From the NCBI RefSeq assembly GCF_013408095.1, contig NZ_JACBZF010000001.1, positions 372,001 to 436,000 of the forward strand: a stretch of DNA of 64,000 nt, written 5' to 3'. The notes beneath the pieces are model-generated. The model saw only the letters and a list, made by a program, of their open reading frames with translations, did not search any database and had not been told where the DNA came from. Of the stretch, positions 52,584-60,905 are shown piece after piece (position 1 is the first letter of the stretch; every line of letters begins with the position of its first letter). The position numbers and the translations under genes were made by a program. The DNA is from Novosphingobium marinum (lineage in GTDB: Bacteria > Pseudomonadota > Alphaproteobacteria > Sphingomonadales > Sphingomonadaceae).

Positions 52584-53441
52584 ATGGCGAAAGAGGAAGA
52601 AGTCTACGTTCTTTCCGAGGATTCGATGGTCAGGCTCTGGCTGACCGAGAAGCTCGCAAGCGGTCGGATGACGCAGGCCCAGGCAGACAAGTTCTGGTCG
52701 GACTACGGCAGGGGAGGTTCTCGCTTTCTCGCCAGCTACTTCGCCGCTGCCGGTGACATCGCGACCTTGACTAAACTTGCCAATGACCTCGGCACCCCGC
52801 TGGGCCGCGTCTATTTCAAGCGCTATGGCGGCAAGCTCCATGTGGTCTTCAAGGGCAGGCCGGGATTGCGCAAAGTCCTGACTGGAACGAAATACTCGGT
52901 GAAGAATGCCAAGGTCGTCAAGTTCGGCATCGGCAAGGCAGGAGTGAAAGCCGCTTCCAAGGGCGGAGCCTTTATTTCGATCTTCCTGCTGACTGCCTGG
53001 AACATCGCCGATTACGTGCTCAACGACCGCGCTACACTCGGCCAGCTCCTCGGAACGATTGCGACAGATATCACGAAGGTTGCCGTTTCTGCCGGCGTCG
53101 GTGCGATGGCGGGGGCGGCGGCGGTCGGCACTGTGATCGGAACATTCGCGCTTGGTCCTCTGATCGTCGCGGTAGCGGTCGGAATAGGCGTTGCCGTCGT
53201 TCTCGATGCGCTCGATGCGAAATACAAATGGACCGAATCCCTGTCCAAGGCGATCGACGAATACTCCGAAAAGGCGAGGCAGGCCGCCGAGCGGGCGAAG
53301 CAGGGCGCGATAGACCGTTTCGAGGACGGAGTGCGGAATCTCGCGAACGGACTGATCGACCTCGCGGTGGACTCGCTCTCGAGGTACGCTCGTCGCAAAG
53401 TGGACGAGCTCTGGCGACGAATGCCGCTACCCCGATTGTAG
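52584..53441 (+). CDS. Putative membrane-active toxin/effector-like protein next to tRNA-Leu
   Basis: A 285-residue protein of no certain family. The N-terminal ~125 residues are soluble and charged. Hydrophobic segments follow at 128-146 and a long Gly/Ala/Val-rich stretch at 165-210 with glycine-zipper spacing (AGVGAMAGAAAVGTVIG), broken only by GP, which suggests a hydrophobic hairpin. The last 75 residues are amphipathic, Lys/Arg/Glu-rich helices. This layout resembles pore-forming colicin-type and type VI effector C-termini; ADYVLNDRATLGQLLGTIA-like stretches occur in such proteins. GGAGG precedes ATG 52584. A small polytopic protein follows 12 bases later. The function is inferred and a structural membrane protein is the alternative. 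Confidence 0.6.
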   Translation: MAKEEEVYVLSEDSMVRLWLTEKLASGRMTQAQADKFWSDYGRGGSRFLASYFAAAGDIATLTKLANDLGTPLGRVYFKRYGGKLHVVFKGRPGLRKVLTGTKYSVKNAKVVKFGIGKAGVKAASKGGAFISIFLLTAWNIADYVLNDRATLGQLLGTIATDITKVAVSAGVGAMAGAAAVGTVIGTFALGPLIVAVAVGIGVAVVLDALDAKYKWTESLSKAIDEYSEKARQAAERAKQGAIDRFEDGVRNLANGLIDLAVDSLSRYARRKVDELWRRMPLPRL

Positions 53442-53453
53442 GCTCTGGCAAGC

Positions 53454-53894
53454 ATGCATGAGGTTTCCAGAAGGTCCAGCATAGGACTTGCGGCGGTGCT
53501 GGTACTGCTTGCCGCAGCACTTTCGGCTATCTGGATCGAGTGGCTCACCGGGTTCTTTGCGGTATTGGGCGCAGCGGGACCGGTGGCGAAACTGGACACC
53601 GGCGCGGCACTGGCAATACCGTTTTCGCTTGTTTTACTGCTTCTTGCCTATTCCAGTCTTTCAGGAATTCGGAGCGAACCAAAGCCCAAGCTGCGTTCGC
53701 TCATGCGCATTTCCCTGTTCCTCATCGTTGCGGGGCCGCTTGCGGTGTTGGGCCTCTATAAGGTCGTTCCGCCTATGCTCGAGGCTCGTGGCTACATGCG
53801 ATGTGCCGATAATTCGTCATCCCTTTTCCCTTCTCTTTTCTTCGCTCGGGAGCCCGCGGCGTGTCCCGAAAGTATGCTTGCCGGTGCCACATAG
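53454..53894 (+). CDS. Small polytopic membrane protein, possible immunity partner
   Basis: A 146-residue protein with three predicted membrane helices (about 9-34, 46-68 and 84-106) and a C-terminal tail with two cysteines (RCADNS, AACPES) that could pair in the periplasm. It starts 12 bases after the toxin-like gene and has a weak ribosome site, so it is likely translated after it. No family was recognised. Its codons include more A/T-rich choices than the neighbouring housekeeping genes. An immunity function is inferred only from size, topology and position. Confidence 0.55.
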   Translation: MHEVSRRSSIGLAAVLVLLAAALSAIWIEWLTGFFAVLGAAGPVAKLDTGAALAIPFSLVLLLLAYSSLSGIRSEPKPKLRSLMRISLFLIVAGPLAVLGLYKVVPPMLEARGYMRCADNSSSLFPSLFFAREPAACPESMLAGAT

Positions 53895-53912
53895 CCTGCT
53901 TAAGCTCCTTGC

Positions 53913-55229
53913 ATGAAGCCACATGACATTGCAGCGGCGCTGGCCGCCTTTTCCCTGCCCCTCACGGCCAATGCCGAAACGGTCGCGGAGGCGATCCGCG
54001 ACGACATGCCCGGCCTCATGGAGATCTACCGCGATCTTCATGCCAACCCTGAACTCAGCTTTCAGGAAGAGCGCAGCGCCGGTGTGATGGCTAGGGCGGC
54101 GCGCGATGCGGGGTTCGAAGTGACCGAGGGCGTCGGACGAACCGGCATCGTCGCGTTGATGCGGAACGGGCCCGGTCCGACCGTCCTCATCCGCGCGGAC
54201 ATGGACGGCTTGCCGGTTACGGAGCAGACCGGACTACCCTATGCCTCGACCCGCACGGGCGTTCCGGAATCCGGCGTCGAGAGCGGCATCATGCATGCCT
54301 GCGGACACGATACGCACATGACCGGCTGGATCGCCACGGCACGACAGATGGCGGAACGGCGCGGCGAGTGGTCGGGAACGCTGGTCATGATCGGCCAGCC
54401 TGCTGAGGAACTCGGCCTCGGGGCCCGCGAGATGCTCGCCGACGGCTTGTACGAGCGGTTTCCGAAGCCCGATTACACACTTGCCTTCCACGACACGCCG
54501 CAGCTTCCCGCCGGAACGATCGGTGCCGCGCCCGGATGGATGCTCGCCAACGTGGACAGCGTCGATGTGACCGTAAAGGGAGTGGGCGGGCACGGCGCCT
54601 ATCCGCAAACCACCAGGGATCCGATCGTGCTCGCCAGTGCAATCGTCATGAAATTGCAGACGCTGGCCAGCCGCGAAATCGATCCGAGCGATCCCGTGGT
54701 GGTGACGGTCGGGAGTTTCCATGCCGGGACGAAGCACAACATCATTTCGGACGAGGCCAGACTGCAATTGACGGTTCGCAGCTACTCGGACGCGACGCGC
54801 AGGAAGCTTCTCGACGGCATCCGCCGGATTGCACGGGGCGAGGCGATGGCAGCGGGGATGCCGGACGATCTGATGCCCGAGGTGTCCGTGAAGGAACCCT
54901 ACACTCGCGCGACCTGGAATTCCCCGGTATTCACCGAGCAGACCATGGCGCACCTTTCACAGAACATGGGCGAGGATCGCGTGCGTACCGTGCCGCCGGT
55001 CATGGGCGGCGAGGATTTCGGCGAGTTCAGGCGCGCGGACGAGGATTCGATCGAGTCGTTCATTTTCTGGGTGGGCGGAACTCCGGCCGAACGGTTGAGC
55101 GAAGCCGCGAACGGCGGGGACCCGATACCTTCGCTGCACAGCCCCTTCTGGGCTCCCGACGCAGAGGCTGTGATCGGGGCAGGGGCGGAAGCCCTGACGC
55201 TCACCGCGCTTCGGCTGATGCCGAAGTGA
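53913..55229 (+). CDS. M20 family metallo-amidohydrolase, exported
   Basis: A 438-residue M20-type peptidase/amidohydrolase. A short signal peptide (ALAAFSLPLTANA) indicates export to the periplasm. Metal and catalytic motifs are ADMDGLP, HACGHDTHMTG, GQPAEELGLGARE and GGEDFGEF, and the dimerisation domain lies between about 190 and 310. Relatives hydrolyse N-acyl amino acids or amino-acid conjugates. It is 18 bases after the small membrane protein, but it may belong to a different unit, as it has its own start context. Confidence 0.9.
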   Translation: MKPHDIAAALAAFSLPLTANAETVAEAIRDDMPGLMEIYRDLHANPELSFQEERSAGVMARAARDAGFEVTEGVGRTGIVALMRNGPGPTVLIRADMDGLPVTEQTGLPYASTRTGVPESGVESGIMHACGHDTHMTGWIATARQMAERRGEWSGTLVMIGQPAEELGLGAREMLADGLYERFPKPDYTLAFHDTPQLPAGTIGAAPGWMLANVDSVDVTVKGVGGHGAYPQTTRDPIVLASAIVMKLQTLASREIDPSDPVVVTVGSFHAGTKHNIISDEARLQLTVRSYSDATRRKLLDGIRRIARGEAMAAGMPDDLMPEVSVKEPYTRATWNSPVFTEQTMAHLSQNMGEDRVRTVPPVMGGEDFGEFRRADEDSIESFIFWVGGTPAERLSEAANGGDPIPSLHSPFWAPDAEAVIGAGAEALTLTALRLMPK

Positions 55230-55245
55230 CAGGCCCCGTGGCCAT

Positions 55246-55797
55246 CTAGAACCAGCTTTCCTCGACCTCCGCTTCGCCCGTGCGCCGGCGCGACGCCTCG
55301 ATCATCTGTTCCACTTCGCGGGGCGACATCTTGTCCGCACGCTGGGCTGCCTTCTTGCGCGCTTCCTCCAGCCGCTTGCGATACTCCTCGGCGGACATTC
55401 CCGGGGGCGGGGGAGGTATGCGCGGAGCATCGCCCGATGCGGCCGCGGGTGCGACAGGCAGCGCCATGTCGCTGGGCATCGGCGGGGCGCTCGCCTGGCT
55501 ACCGCCCCCCACATAACTCGTGGGCGCGCCTATCATCTCGTCGGTGCCGAAGGATCCGGTCGGCGCCCGGTCGGTCCGGAATTCGAAGCCCTTGCGGCCG
55601 GTCTTTCCGCCTTGCCGTTCGTGATCGGCTCGCTGCAACTCCGTCTTTGCCTCGCGTTCGGCGACCCGGTCGGCAATCGCTTCCCGCTTCTCGCCGTCGG
55701 CGAAGAGCGCGAGGCTTGCCGTGATCACGAGCGTAACGATCGCGAAATGGCGATATACCTTCGCATTGAGCGCAGGAGCGGGAGCGACACGGGCCAT
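55246..55797 (-). CDS. Membrane-anchored Pro/Ala-rich protein of unknown function
   Basis: A 183-residue protein. A membrane segment, FAIVTLVITASLALFA, is at about 18-33. A charged helical stretch follows (REAIADRVAEREAKTELQR), then a Pro/Ala-rich linker with PRIPPPPPGM, and a C-terminal helix rich in Glu, Arg and Lys (SAEEYRKRLEEARKKAAQRA). The topology suggests an inner-membrane anchor with a flexible arm. The polyproline run would need EF-P for efficient translation. No family was recognised. It converges on the M20 gene with a 16-base gap. Confidence 0.75.
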   Translation of the reverse strand: MARVAPAPALNAKVYRHFAIVTLVITASLALFADGEKREAIADRVAEREAKTELQRADHERQGGKTGRKGFEFRTDRAPTGSFGTDEMIGAPTSYVGGGSQASAPPMPSDMALPVAPAAASGDAPRIPPPPPGMSAEEYRKRLEEARKKAAQRADKMSPREVEQMIEASRRRTGEAEVEESWF

Positions 55798-55898
55798 GAC
55801 GACCCGATACCGCGCAAGCGTTAAAGCGTGCGCATCGCAACAGGGTTAATTCCAGGTTGCCGGACTCCACGTACCGGAAAGCGACCGGGCGCGAGAGG

Positions 55899-55979
55899 TG
55901 TCAAATCTTCCGACAATCCTGCCGCGAAAGAATGGAAAAAGCGAAAAGTCTTCTGACAACGCTGTCAGATTTACCGACA
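55899..55979 (+). promoter_or_regulatory. Two TGTC-N9-GACA dyads, imperfect direct repeat before the sugar transferase
   Basis: TGTCAAATCTTCCGACA (55899-55915) and TGTCAGATTTACCGACA (55963-55979) match at 14 of 17 positions, 64 bases apart, about six helical turns. The second overlaps a perfect CTGACA/TGTCAG repeat (55953-55968). They lie 63-143 bases upstream of the sugar transferase start. Paired activator sites at this distance fit an NtrC-type activator such as PrsR, encoded downstream, but no -24/-12 promoter was recognised. Confidence 0.5.
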
Positions 55980-56041
55980 TTTTACGCCTTTTCCCTAAGG
56001 CCGGATTCCCGGGTCACCGGGCTGGAGGGCCAAAGCGCGAA

Positions 56042-57427
56042 ATGATCCGCTTGTTCAAGCACTATATCCCGCACGCCGTCGTGCTGCTGTGGCTGGTGGA
56101 CGTCCTCCTCCTGGTCGGGGCCGGCGAGGCGTCGTGGCAACTTCGCGCCAGCCAGATCGGCATGGTCGCGGGGCCTTTCGCAGACCGTCTCGCGCTTCAC
56201 GGCGCGTTTGCCGCGATGATGGTCACCGCCATGGTCTCGGTCGGCGTCTACGGAGCAGATGCTCTGCGGTCGATGCGTTATGCCGGGGCGCGGCTTCTCG
56301 TCGCGATCTCGCTTGGCGTGATCGCGCTGGCATTCCTTGATTTCCTGCTCGGCGAACAGAATTTCTGGCGGTCGACCCTCGCCTACAGCATGGCTTTCGC
56401 GATCATCTTCCTGATGCTGAACCGTCTTGTCCTTGGCGGGCTGCTCGGAACGTCGGCCTTCCGTCGACGGGTCCTCGTGCTCGGTGCCGGAACCCGTGCC
56501 CAGCGGTTGCGAGAGCTGGGCGAAAGGCCCGAAAGCGGCTTTGCGATCGTCGGCTACATTGCCATGAACGAGAGCCACCTTGTCGTCGAGGAAGCCATTG
56601 CCCGCGGAGCGATCAGCAATCTCACGCGGTTCGTTGAGAACCTGGGAGTAAGCGAAGTGGTGCTCGCGATCGAGGAGCGACGCAATTCGCTTCCGCTGAA
56701 GGACCTGCTTCGCATCAAGACGACCGGCGTCCACGTGAACGACTTTTCCAGCTTCGTCGAACGCGAAACCGGTCGTGTCGATCTCGACACCGTGAACCCC
56801 AGCTGGCTGATATTCTCCGATGGCTTCTCGTCGGGTCGGGCGGTGTCGAGCGTTGCCAAGCGCCTGTTCGACGTGAGCGCAAGCGCGTTGCTGCTCGTCG
56901 CGACGGGACCGGTTATCGCGCTGTTCGCGTTGCTTGTGAAGCTCGACAGCAAGGGGCCGGCATTCTTCAAGCAGACCCGCGTCGGCCTGTTCGGCCAGGA
57001 TTTCGAGCTTATCAAGCTGCGTTCGATGCGCACCGACGCCGAAGCGGCCGGGGCACAGTGGGCCACGAAGGACGATCCGCGCGTGACCCGCATCGGCAAG
57101 TTCATCCGCAAGGTCCGGATCGACGAGCTGCCCCAGGCATGGAGCGTCCTGAAGGGCGAGATGAGCTTCGTTGGACCGCGTCCGGAGCGGCCGGAGTTCG
57201 TGTCCGATCTCGAACAGCAACTGCCCTATTATGCCGAACGGCACATGGTCAAACCCGGCATCACCGGCTGGGCGCAGATCAATTACCCCTACGGCGCGTC
57301 GATGGAAGATTCGCGTCACAAGCTCGAGTACGATCTCTACTACGCCAAGAACTACACGCCCTTCCTCGATCTCCTGATCCTGCTGCAGACGCTGCGCGTG
57401 ATCCTCTGGAACGACGGAGCGCGCTGA
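56042..57427 (+). CDS. Polyprenyl-phosphate sugar transferase, XrtA-associated (exopolysaccharide priming enzyme)
   Basis: A 461-residue polyisoprenyl-phosphate hexose-1-phosphate transferase of the XrtA-linked type. Four or five membrane helices cover about 8-140, a CoA-binding-like Rossmann region follows (RRRVLVLGAGTRAQRL), and the catalytic domain contains KRLFDVSASALLLV, LIKLRSMRTDAE, RKVRIDELPQAW and the VGPRPERPEF motif. It loads the first sugar phosphate onto undecaprenyl phosphate. ATG 56042 is preceded by GGAGGG at 12 bases; the open frame extends upstream but without family character. It overlaps prsK by one base. Confidence 0.93.
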   Translation: MIRLFKHYIPHAVVLLWLVDVLLLVGAGEASWQLRASQIGMVAGPFADRLALHGAFAAMMVTAMVSVGVYGADALRSMRYAGARLLVAISLGVIALAFLDFLLGEQNFWRSTLAYSMAFAIIFLMLNRLVLGGLLGTSAFRRRVLVLGAGTRAQRLRELGERPESGFAIVGYIAMNESHLVVEEAIARGAISNLTRFVENLGVSEVVLAIEERRNSLPLKDLLRIKTTGVHVNDFSSFVERETGRVDLDTVNPSWLIFSDGFSSGRAVSSVAKRLFDVSASALLLVATGPVIALFALLVKLDSKGPAFFKQTRVGLFGQDFELIKLRSMRTDAEAAGAQWATKDDPRVTRIGKFIRKVRIDELPQAWSVLKGEMSFVGPRPERPEFVSDLEQQLPYYAERHMVKPGITGWAQINYPYGASMEDSRHKLEYDLYYAKNYTPFLDLLILLQTLRVILWNDGAR

Positions 57428-59541
57428 TGCCCGAGATCTTCGACGGCCTCTGGTACCTTGTGGGCTTCGCGCTCTACGTGACGGGCGCGATCTGTGCCGC
57501 GACAGTGGCTGCCTGGCTCTATCCCCGACGCGAGAGGTTCGGAAAAGCCGGTTCGTCGATCGTGATCGCATTGCTGATCACCGCGATCTGGTGTCTTGCC
57601 GAAGCGGCGATCGGTCGCGGAACGATGGCTGCCGGATTGCTCGAATCGGTTCGCAACCTCGCGTGGCTGCTGGTCATCTACCGGCTTTTCGCAAGCGACG
57701 GCAGGCACACCAGTCTCGCGCCGATCCGGCCGGTTGTGGTATCGCTGGCCTTCGTCGAATTCCTGCACCTGGCCGTGTCCTATTTGCTCGACCGGGTCGT
57801 GCTCAACGTGCAGGCTGAAGCGATCGCGCTCCAGTTCGACGTGATGATCCGGCTGCTCGTGACAGTGGGTGCGCTGGTCCTCGTCCACAACCTGTATGCT
57901 GGCGCCTCGCGCCAGTCGCGCGCATCGCTGCGCTGGCCTGCATCTGGCCTTGCCGCAGTCTGCGCATTCGACCTCAACCTCTACACGATCGCGTACCTGA
58001 GCGGAAACTGGCCGGCCGAGATCGCTTCGCTGCGGGGGCTTTCGGTCCTCGCGCTCGTGCTGCTGCTTGGTATCGGCGTCAGCCGCGACCGCGAGGGGGT
58101 GAGGCTCCGGCCGTCGCGGGCGGTGACGTTCCAGACCTTCTCGCTGCTCGTCATCGGCATATATCTCGTCGCGATGGTCGCGGTGGCGCAATGGCTGGCA
58201 TATGTCGGCGGCGACTTCGCAAAGCTGATGGAGCTGGCGTTCCTGACCATTGCCAGCGTGGCGGCCATGCTCGTACTGCCATCGAAGCGCGTGCGCGGCT
58301 GGCTGAAGGTCACGCTTGCGAAGCACCTCTTTCAGCACCGCTACGACTACCGGTCCGAGTGGCTTCGTTTCACCCGGACGCTGAGCAACCACGGGGACAG
58401 CGCCTCGCCGCTGGCAGAGCGCATCGTGCAGTCGGTTGCCGACATTGCGGAGGCCCCGGCAGGCCTGCTCCTCACTGTCGACGAACAGGGCGACCTTGCT
58501 CTGGCGGCACGCTGGCAATGGCCGGAAATCGAGGTCCCGGCGACGGCGCTCCCGCTTCGCGCGGTCTCGTTCTTCGAGCGCGAGGGCTACATCGCCGATC
58601 TCGACGAAGTGCGGACCGGAGAAGCGCACGCCGAGATCGAGGTGCCAGCCTGGCTTCGCGACCATCCGCGAGCCTGGGCACTCGTACCGCTCATCCACTA
58701 CGACAGGCTTGTCGGCATGGTCGTGCTCGCCAGGCCGCCGATGAAACGCAAGTTCGACTGGGAGGACTTCGACCTCCTGCGCGTGGTCGGCCAGCAGCTG
58801 GCGACCTACTTAGCCGAGAATTCGAGCCAGGATGCGCTCGCCGAGGCCAGCCGGTTCGACGATTTCAACCGGCGCATCGCCTTCGTGATGCACGATATCA
58901 AGAACCTCGCCAGCCAGCTCAGCCTGCTTGCCCGCAATGCCGAGCTGCACGCGGACAAGAAGGAGTTTCGCGACGACATGCTCCTCACGCTCCGCAATTC
59001 GGCTGACAAGCTGAACAACCTCATCGCCCGCCTTTCGCGTTATCGCGGAGGCCAGATCGAGGCTCTCACCGAAGTGGAGGCGGCGGACCTCATACACGAG
59101 GTCGTCGGGCGGCTTGCGAGGAACCATCCCGTGATGGTCGCCGAATGCCAGCCGTGCACGGTGACGGCCCATGCGGAATCGCTGGAGCAGGTGCTGGTGC
59201 ACCTCATCCAGAATTCGATCGACGCCAGCGAGCCGGACAGCCCGGTGTTCGTGGCGCTGACGGCAGACGGACTGCATGGCAGGATCGAGATCGTCGATTC
59301 CGGTTGCGGGATGTCCCCCGAATTCGTCCGTTCGCGCCTGTTCAAGCCGTTCGTTTCGACGAAGTCCGGTGGTTTCGGGATCGGGGCTTTCGAGGCTCGG
59401 GAACTCGTCAGGGCCATGCGGGGGCGTCTCGAGGTGGAATCGCGCGAAGGCCTCGGCTCGCGTTTCGCAATCCGTTTGCCGCTGGCGGCGGCGACGGGGC
59501 TTTACGAGAATTTTGCAAGTACAGACCAGAAGGTGGCCTAA
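57427..59541 (+). CDS. prsK: XrtA/PEP-CTERM system sensor histidine kinase
   Basis: A 704-residue membrane histidine kinase of the PrsK family. About eight membrane helices occupy the first ~300 residues, a GAF-like region lies at ~320-470, the phosphorylated His is H489 (VMHDIKNLASQLSLL), and the ATPase domain has N-box NSIDASEP, G1 VDSGCGMSPEF and G2 KSGGFGIGAFEAREL. It senses an envelope or EPS-related signal and phosphorylates PrsR. TGATG overlap with the sugar transferase and TAATG overlap with prsR show one operon. Confidence 0.94.
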   Translation: MPEIFDGLWYLVGFALYVTGAICAATVAAWLYPRRERFGKAGSSIVIALLITAIWCLAEAAIGRGTMAAGLLESVRNLAWLLVIYRLFASDGRHTSLAPIRPVVVSLAFVEFLHLAVSYLLDRVVLNVQAEAIALQFDVMIRLLVTVGALVLVHNLYAGASRQSRASLRWPASGLAAVCAFDLNLYTIAYLSGNWPAEIASLRGLSVLALVLLLGIGVSRDREGVRLRPSRAVTFQTFSLLVIGIYLVAMVAVAQWLAYVGGDFAKLMELAFLTIASVAAMLVLPSKRVRGWLKVTLAKHLFQHRYDYRSEWLRFTRTLSNHGDSASPLAERIVQSVADIAEAPAGLLLTVDEQGDLALAARWQWPEIEVPATALPLRAVSFFEREGYIADLDEVRTGEAHAEIEVPAWLRDHPRAWALVPLIHYDRLVGMVVLARPPMKRKFDWEDFDLLRVVGQQLATYLAENSSQDALAEASRFDDFNRRIAFVMHDIKNLASQLSLLARNAELHADKKEFRDDMLLTLRNSADKLNNLIARLSRYRGGQIEALTEVEAADLIHEVVGRLARNHPVMVAECQPCTVTAHAESLEQVLVHLIQNSIDASEPDSPVFVALTADGLHGRIEIVDSGCGMSPEFVRSRLFKPFVSTKSGGFGIGAFEARELVRAMRGRLEVESREGLGSRFAIRLPLAAATGLYENFASTDQKVA

Positions 59542-60905
59542 TGAGCGACAGCAAACCCAAGCTCCTCGTCGTGGAAGACGATCCGGGCCTGCAGGCTCAG
59601 CTCAAGTGGGCCTACGACGATTTCGACGTGACTATCGCGGGCGACCGCGCAGCAGCCCTTGCAGCCCTGCGACACGATGCCCCGCCGGTGGTCACGCTCG
59701 ACCTCGGCCTGCCGCCCGATCCCGACGGCACCAGCGAGGGTTTCGCGATCCTCGACGAGATCATGGCGATCAAGCCGGACACCAAGGTCGTCGTCGCCAC
59801 CGGGCACGGCGCGAAGGAAAGCGCGCTGCAGGCGATCGCCAGAGGCGCCTACGACTTTTACCAGAAGCCCGTCGACATCGAGGCGATCGGCCTCATCGTG
59901 CGGCGCGCCCTGCAGTTGCACCGGCTCGAGGACGAGAACCGCAAGCTGGCGGCCGAGGCCGGCAAGAACGACCGGGTACTCGGCCGGATGGTCACTGCGG
60001 CCCCGGAAATGGTGAAGGTCGCCCGCACTGTCGAGCGCGTGGCGAACACCAACGTCTCGGTCATGCTGCTGGGTGCAAGCGGCACCGGCAAGGAATTGCT
60101 CGCCCGCGGACTGCACGACGCGAGCGACCGGTCAGAAGGCGCCTTCGTGGCGATCAACTGCGCCGCAATCCCTGAAAACCTCCTCGAAAGCGAACTTTTC
60201 GGGCACGAGAAGGGAGCTTTCACCGGCGCGGTGAAGACCACCGAAGGCAAGATCGAGCAGGCCAACGGCGGCACGCTCTTCCTCGACGAAGTCGGCGACA
60301 TCCCGCTGCAACTGCAGGTGAAGCTCCTGCGCTTCCTGCAGGAGCGCGTGATCGAACGCATCGGATCGCGGTCCTCGATCCCGGTCGATACGCGGGTCGT
60401 CTGCGCGACCCATCAGGACCTAGAAACGATGATCGCCGATGGCCGCTTCCGCGAGGACCTTTACTACCGGCTGGCCGAAATCGTCGTCAAGATACCGAGC
60501 CTTTCCGAACGTCCCGGCGATGCCACGCTGCTCGCCAAGGTCTTCCTTTCACGGTTCGCAAAGGAAATGAACCCGAAGGTCCGCGGTTTTTCCAGCGAGG
60601 CGCTGGCCGCGATCGATTCGTGGGAATGGCCGGGCAATGTCCGCGAACTGGAAAACCGGGTGAAGCGCGCGGTGATCATGGCCGACGAGAAACTCGTGTC
60701 CGCCGCCGATCTCGATCTCGACAATCCGGAAGAGGAAGTGCTCAATGCGCTGAACCTCAAGTCAGCCCGCGAAACCTCCGATAGGAAGGTGATCCGCCAT
60801 GCCCTGGCGCGAAGCGAGGGCAATATTTCGAGCACGGCAAAGATGCTCGGCATCAGCAGGCCGACGCTTTACGACCTGCTCAAGCAGTATGACCTGCACG
60901 CCTGA
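59541..60905 (+). CDS. prsR: XrtA/PEP-CTERM system response regulator, sigma-54 activator
   Basis: A 454-residue NtrC-family regulator. The receiver domain phosphorylation site is D54 (VVTLDLGLP). The AAA+ domain has Walker A GASGTGKE (178-185), the sigma-54 contact loop GAFTGA (225-230) and GGTLFLDEVGDIP as Walker B. A Fis-type helix-turn-helix (ISSTAKMLGISRPTLYDLL) is at the C-terminus. It activates sigma-54 promoters of PEP-CTERM and EPS genes when phosphorylated by PrsK. The ATG shares one base with the prsK stop. Confidence 0.95.
   Translation: MSDSKPKLLVVEDDPGLQAQLKWAYDDFDVTIAGDRAAALAALRHDAPPVVTLDLGLPPDPDGTSEGFAILDEIMAIKPDTKVVVATGHGAKESALQAIARGAYDFYQKPVDIEAIGLIVRRALQLHRLEDENRKLAAEAGKNDRVLGRMVTAAPEMVKVARTVERVANTNVSVMLLGASGTGKELLARGLHDASDRSEGAFVAINCAAIPENLLESELFGHEKGAFTGAVKTTEGKIEQANGGTLFLDEVGDIPLQLQVKLLRFLQERVIERIGSRSSIPVDTRVVCATHQDLETMIADGRFREDLYYRLAEIVVKIPSLSERPGDATLLAKVFLSRFAKEMNPKVRGFSSEALAAIDSWEWPGNVRELENRVKRAVIMADEKLVSAADLDLDNPEEEVLNALNLKSARETSDRKVIRHALARSEGNISSTAKMLGISRPTLYDLLKQYDLHA

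Noticed and set aside
52430..53894. Integrated element at tRNA-Leu
   Set aside because: No integrase, no repeat of the tRNA 3' end and no mobility gene were seen within the following genes, so an att site cannot be called.
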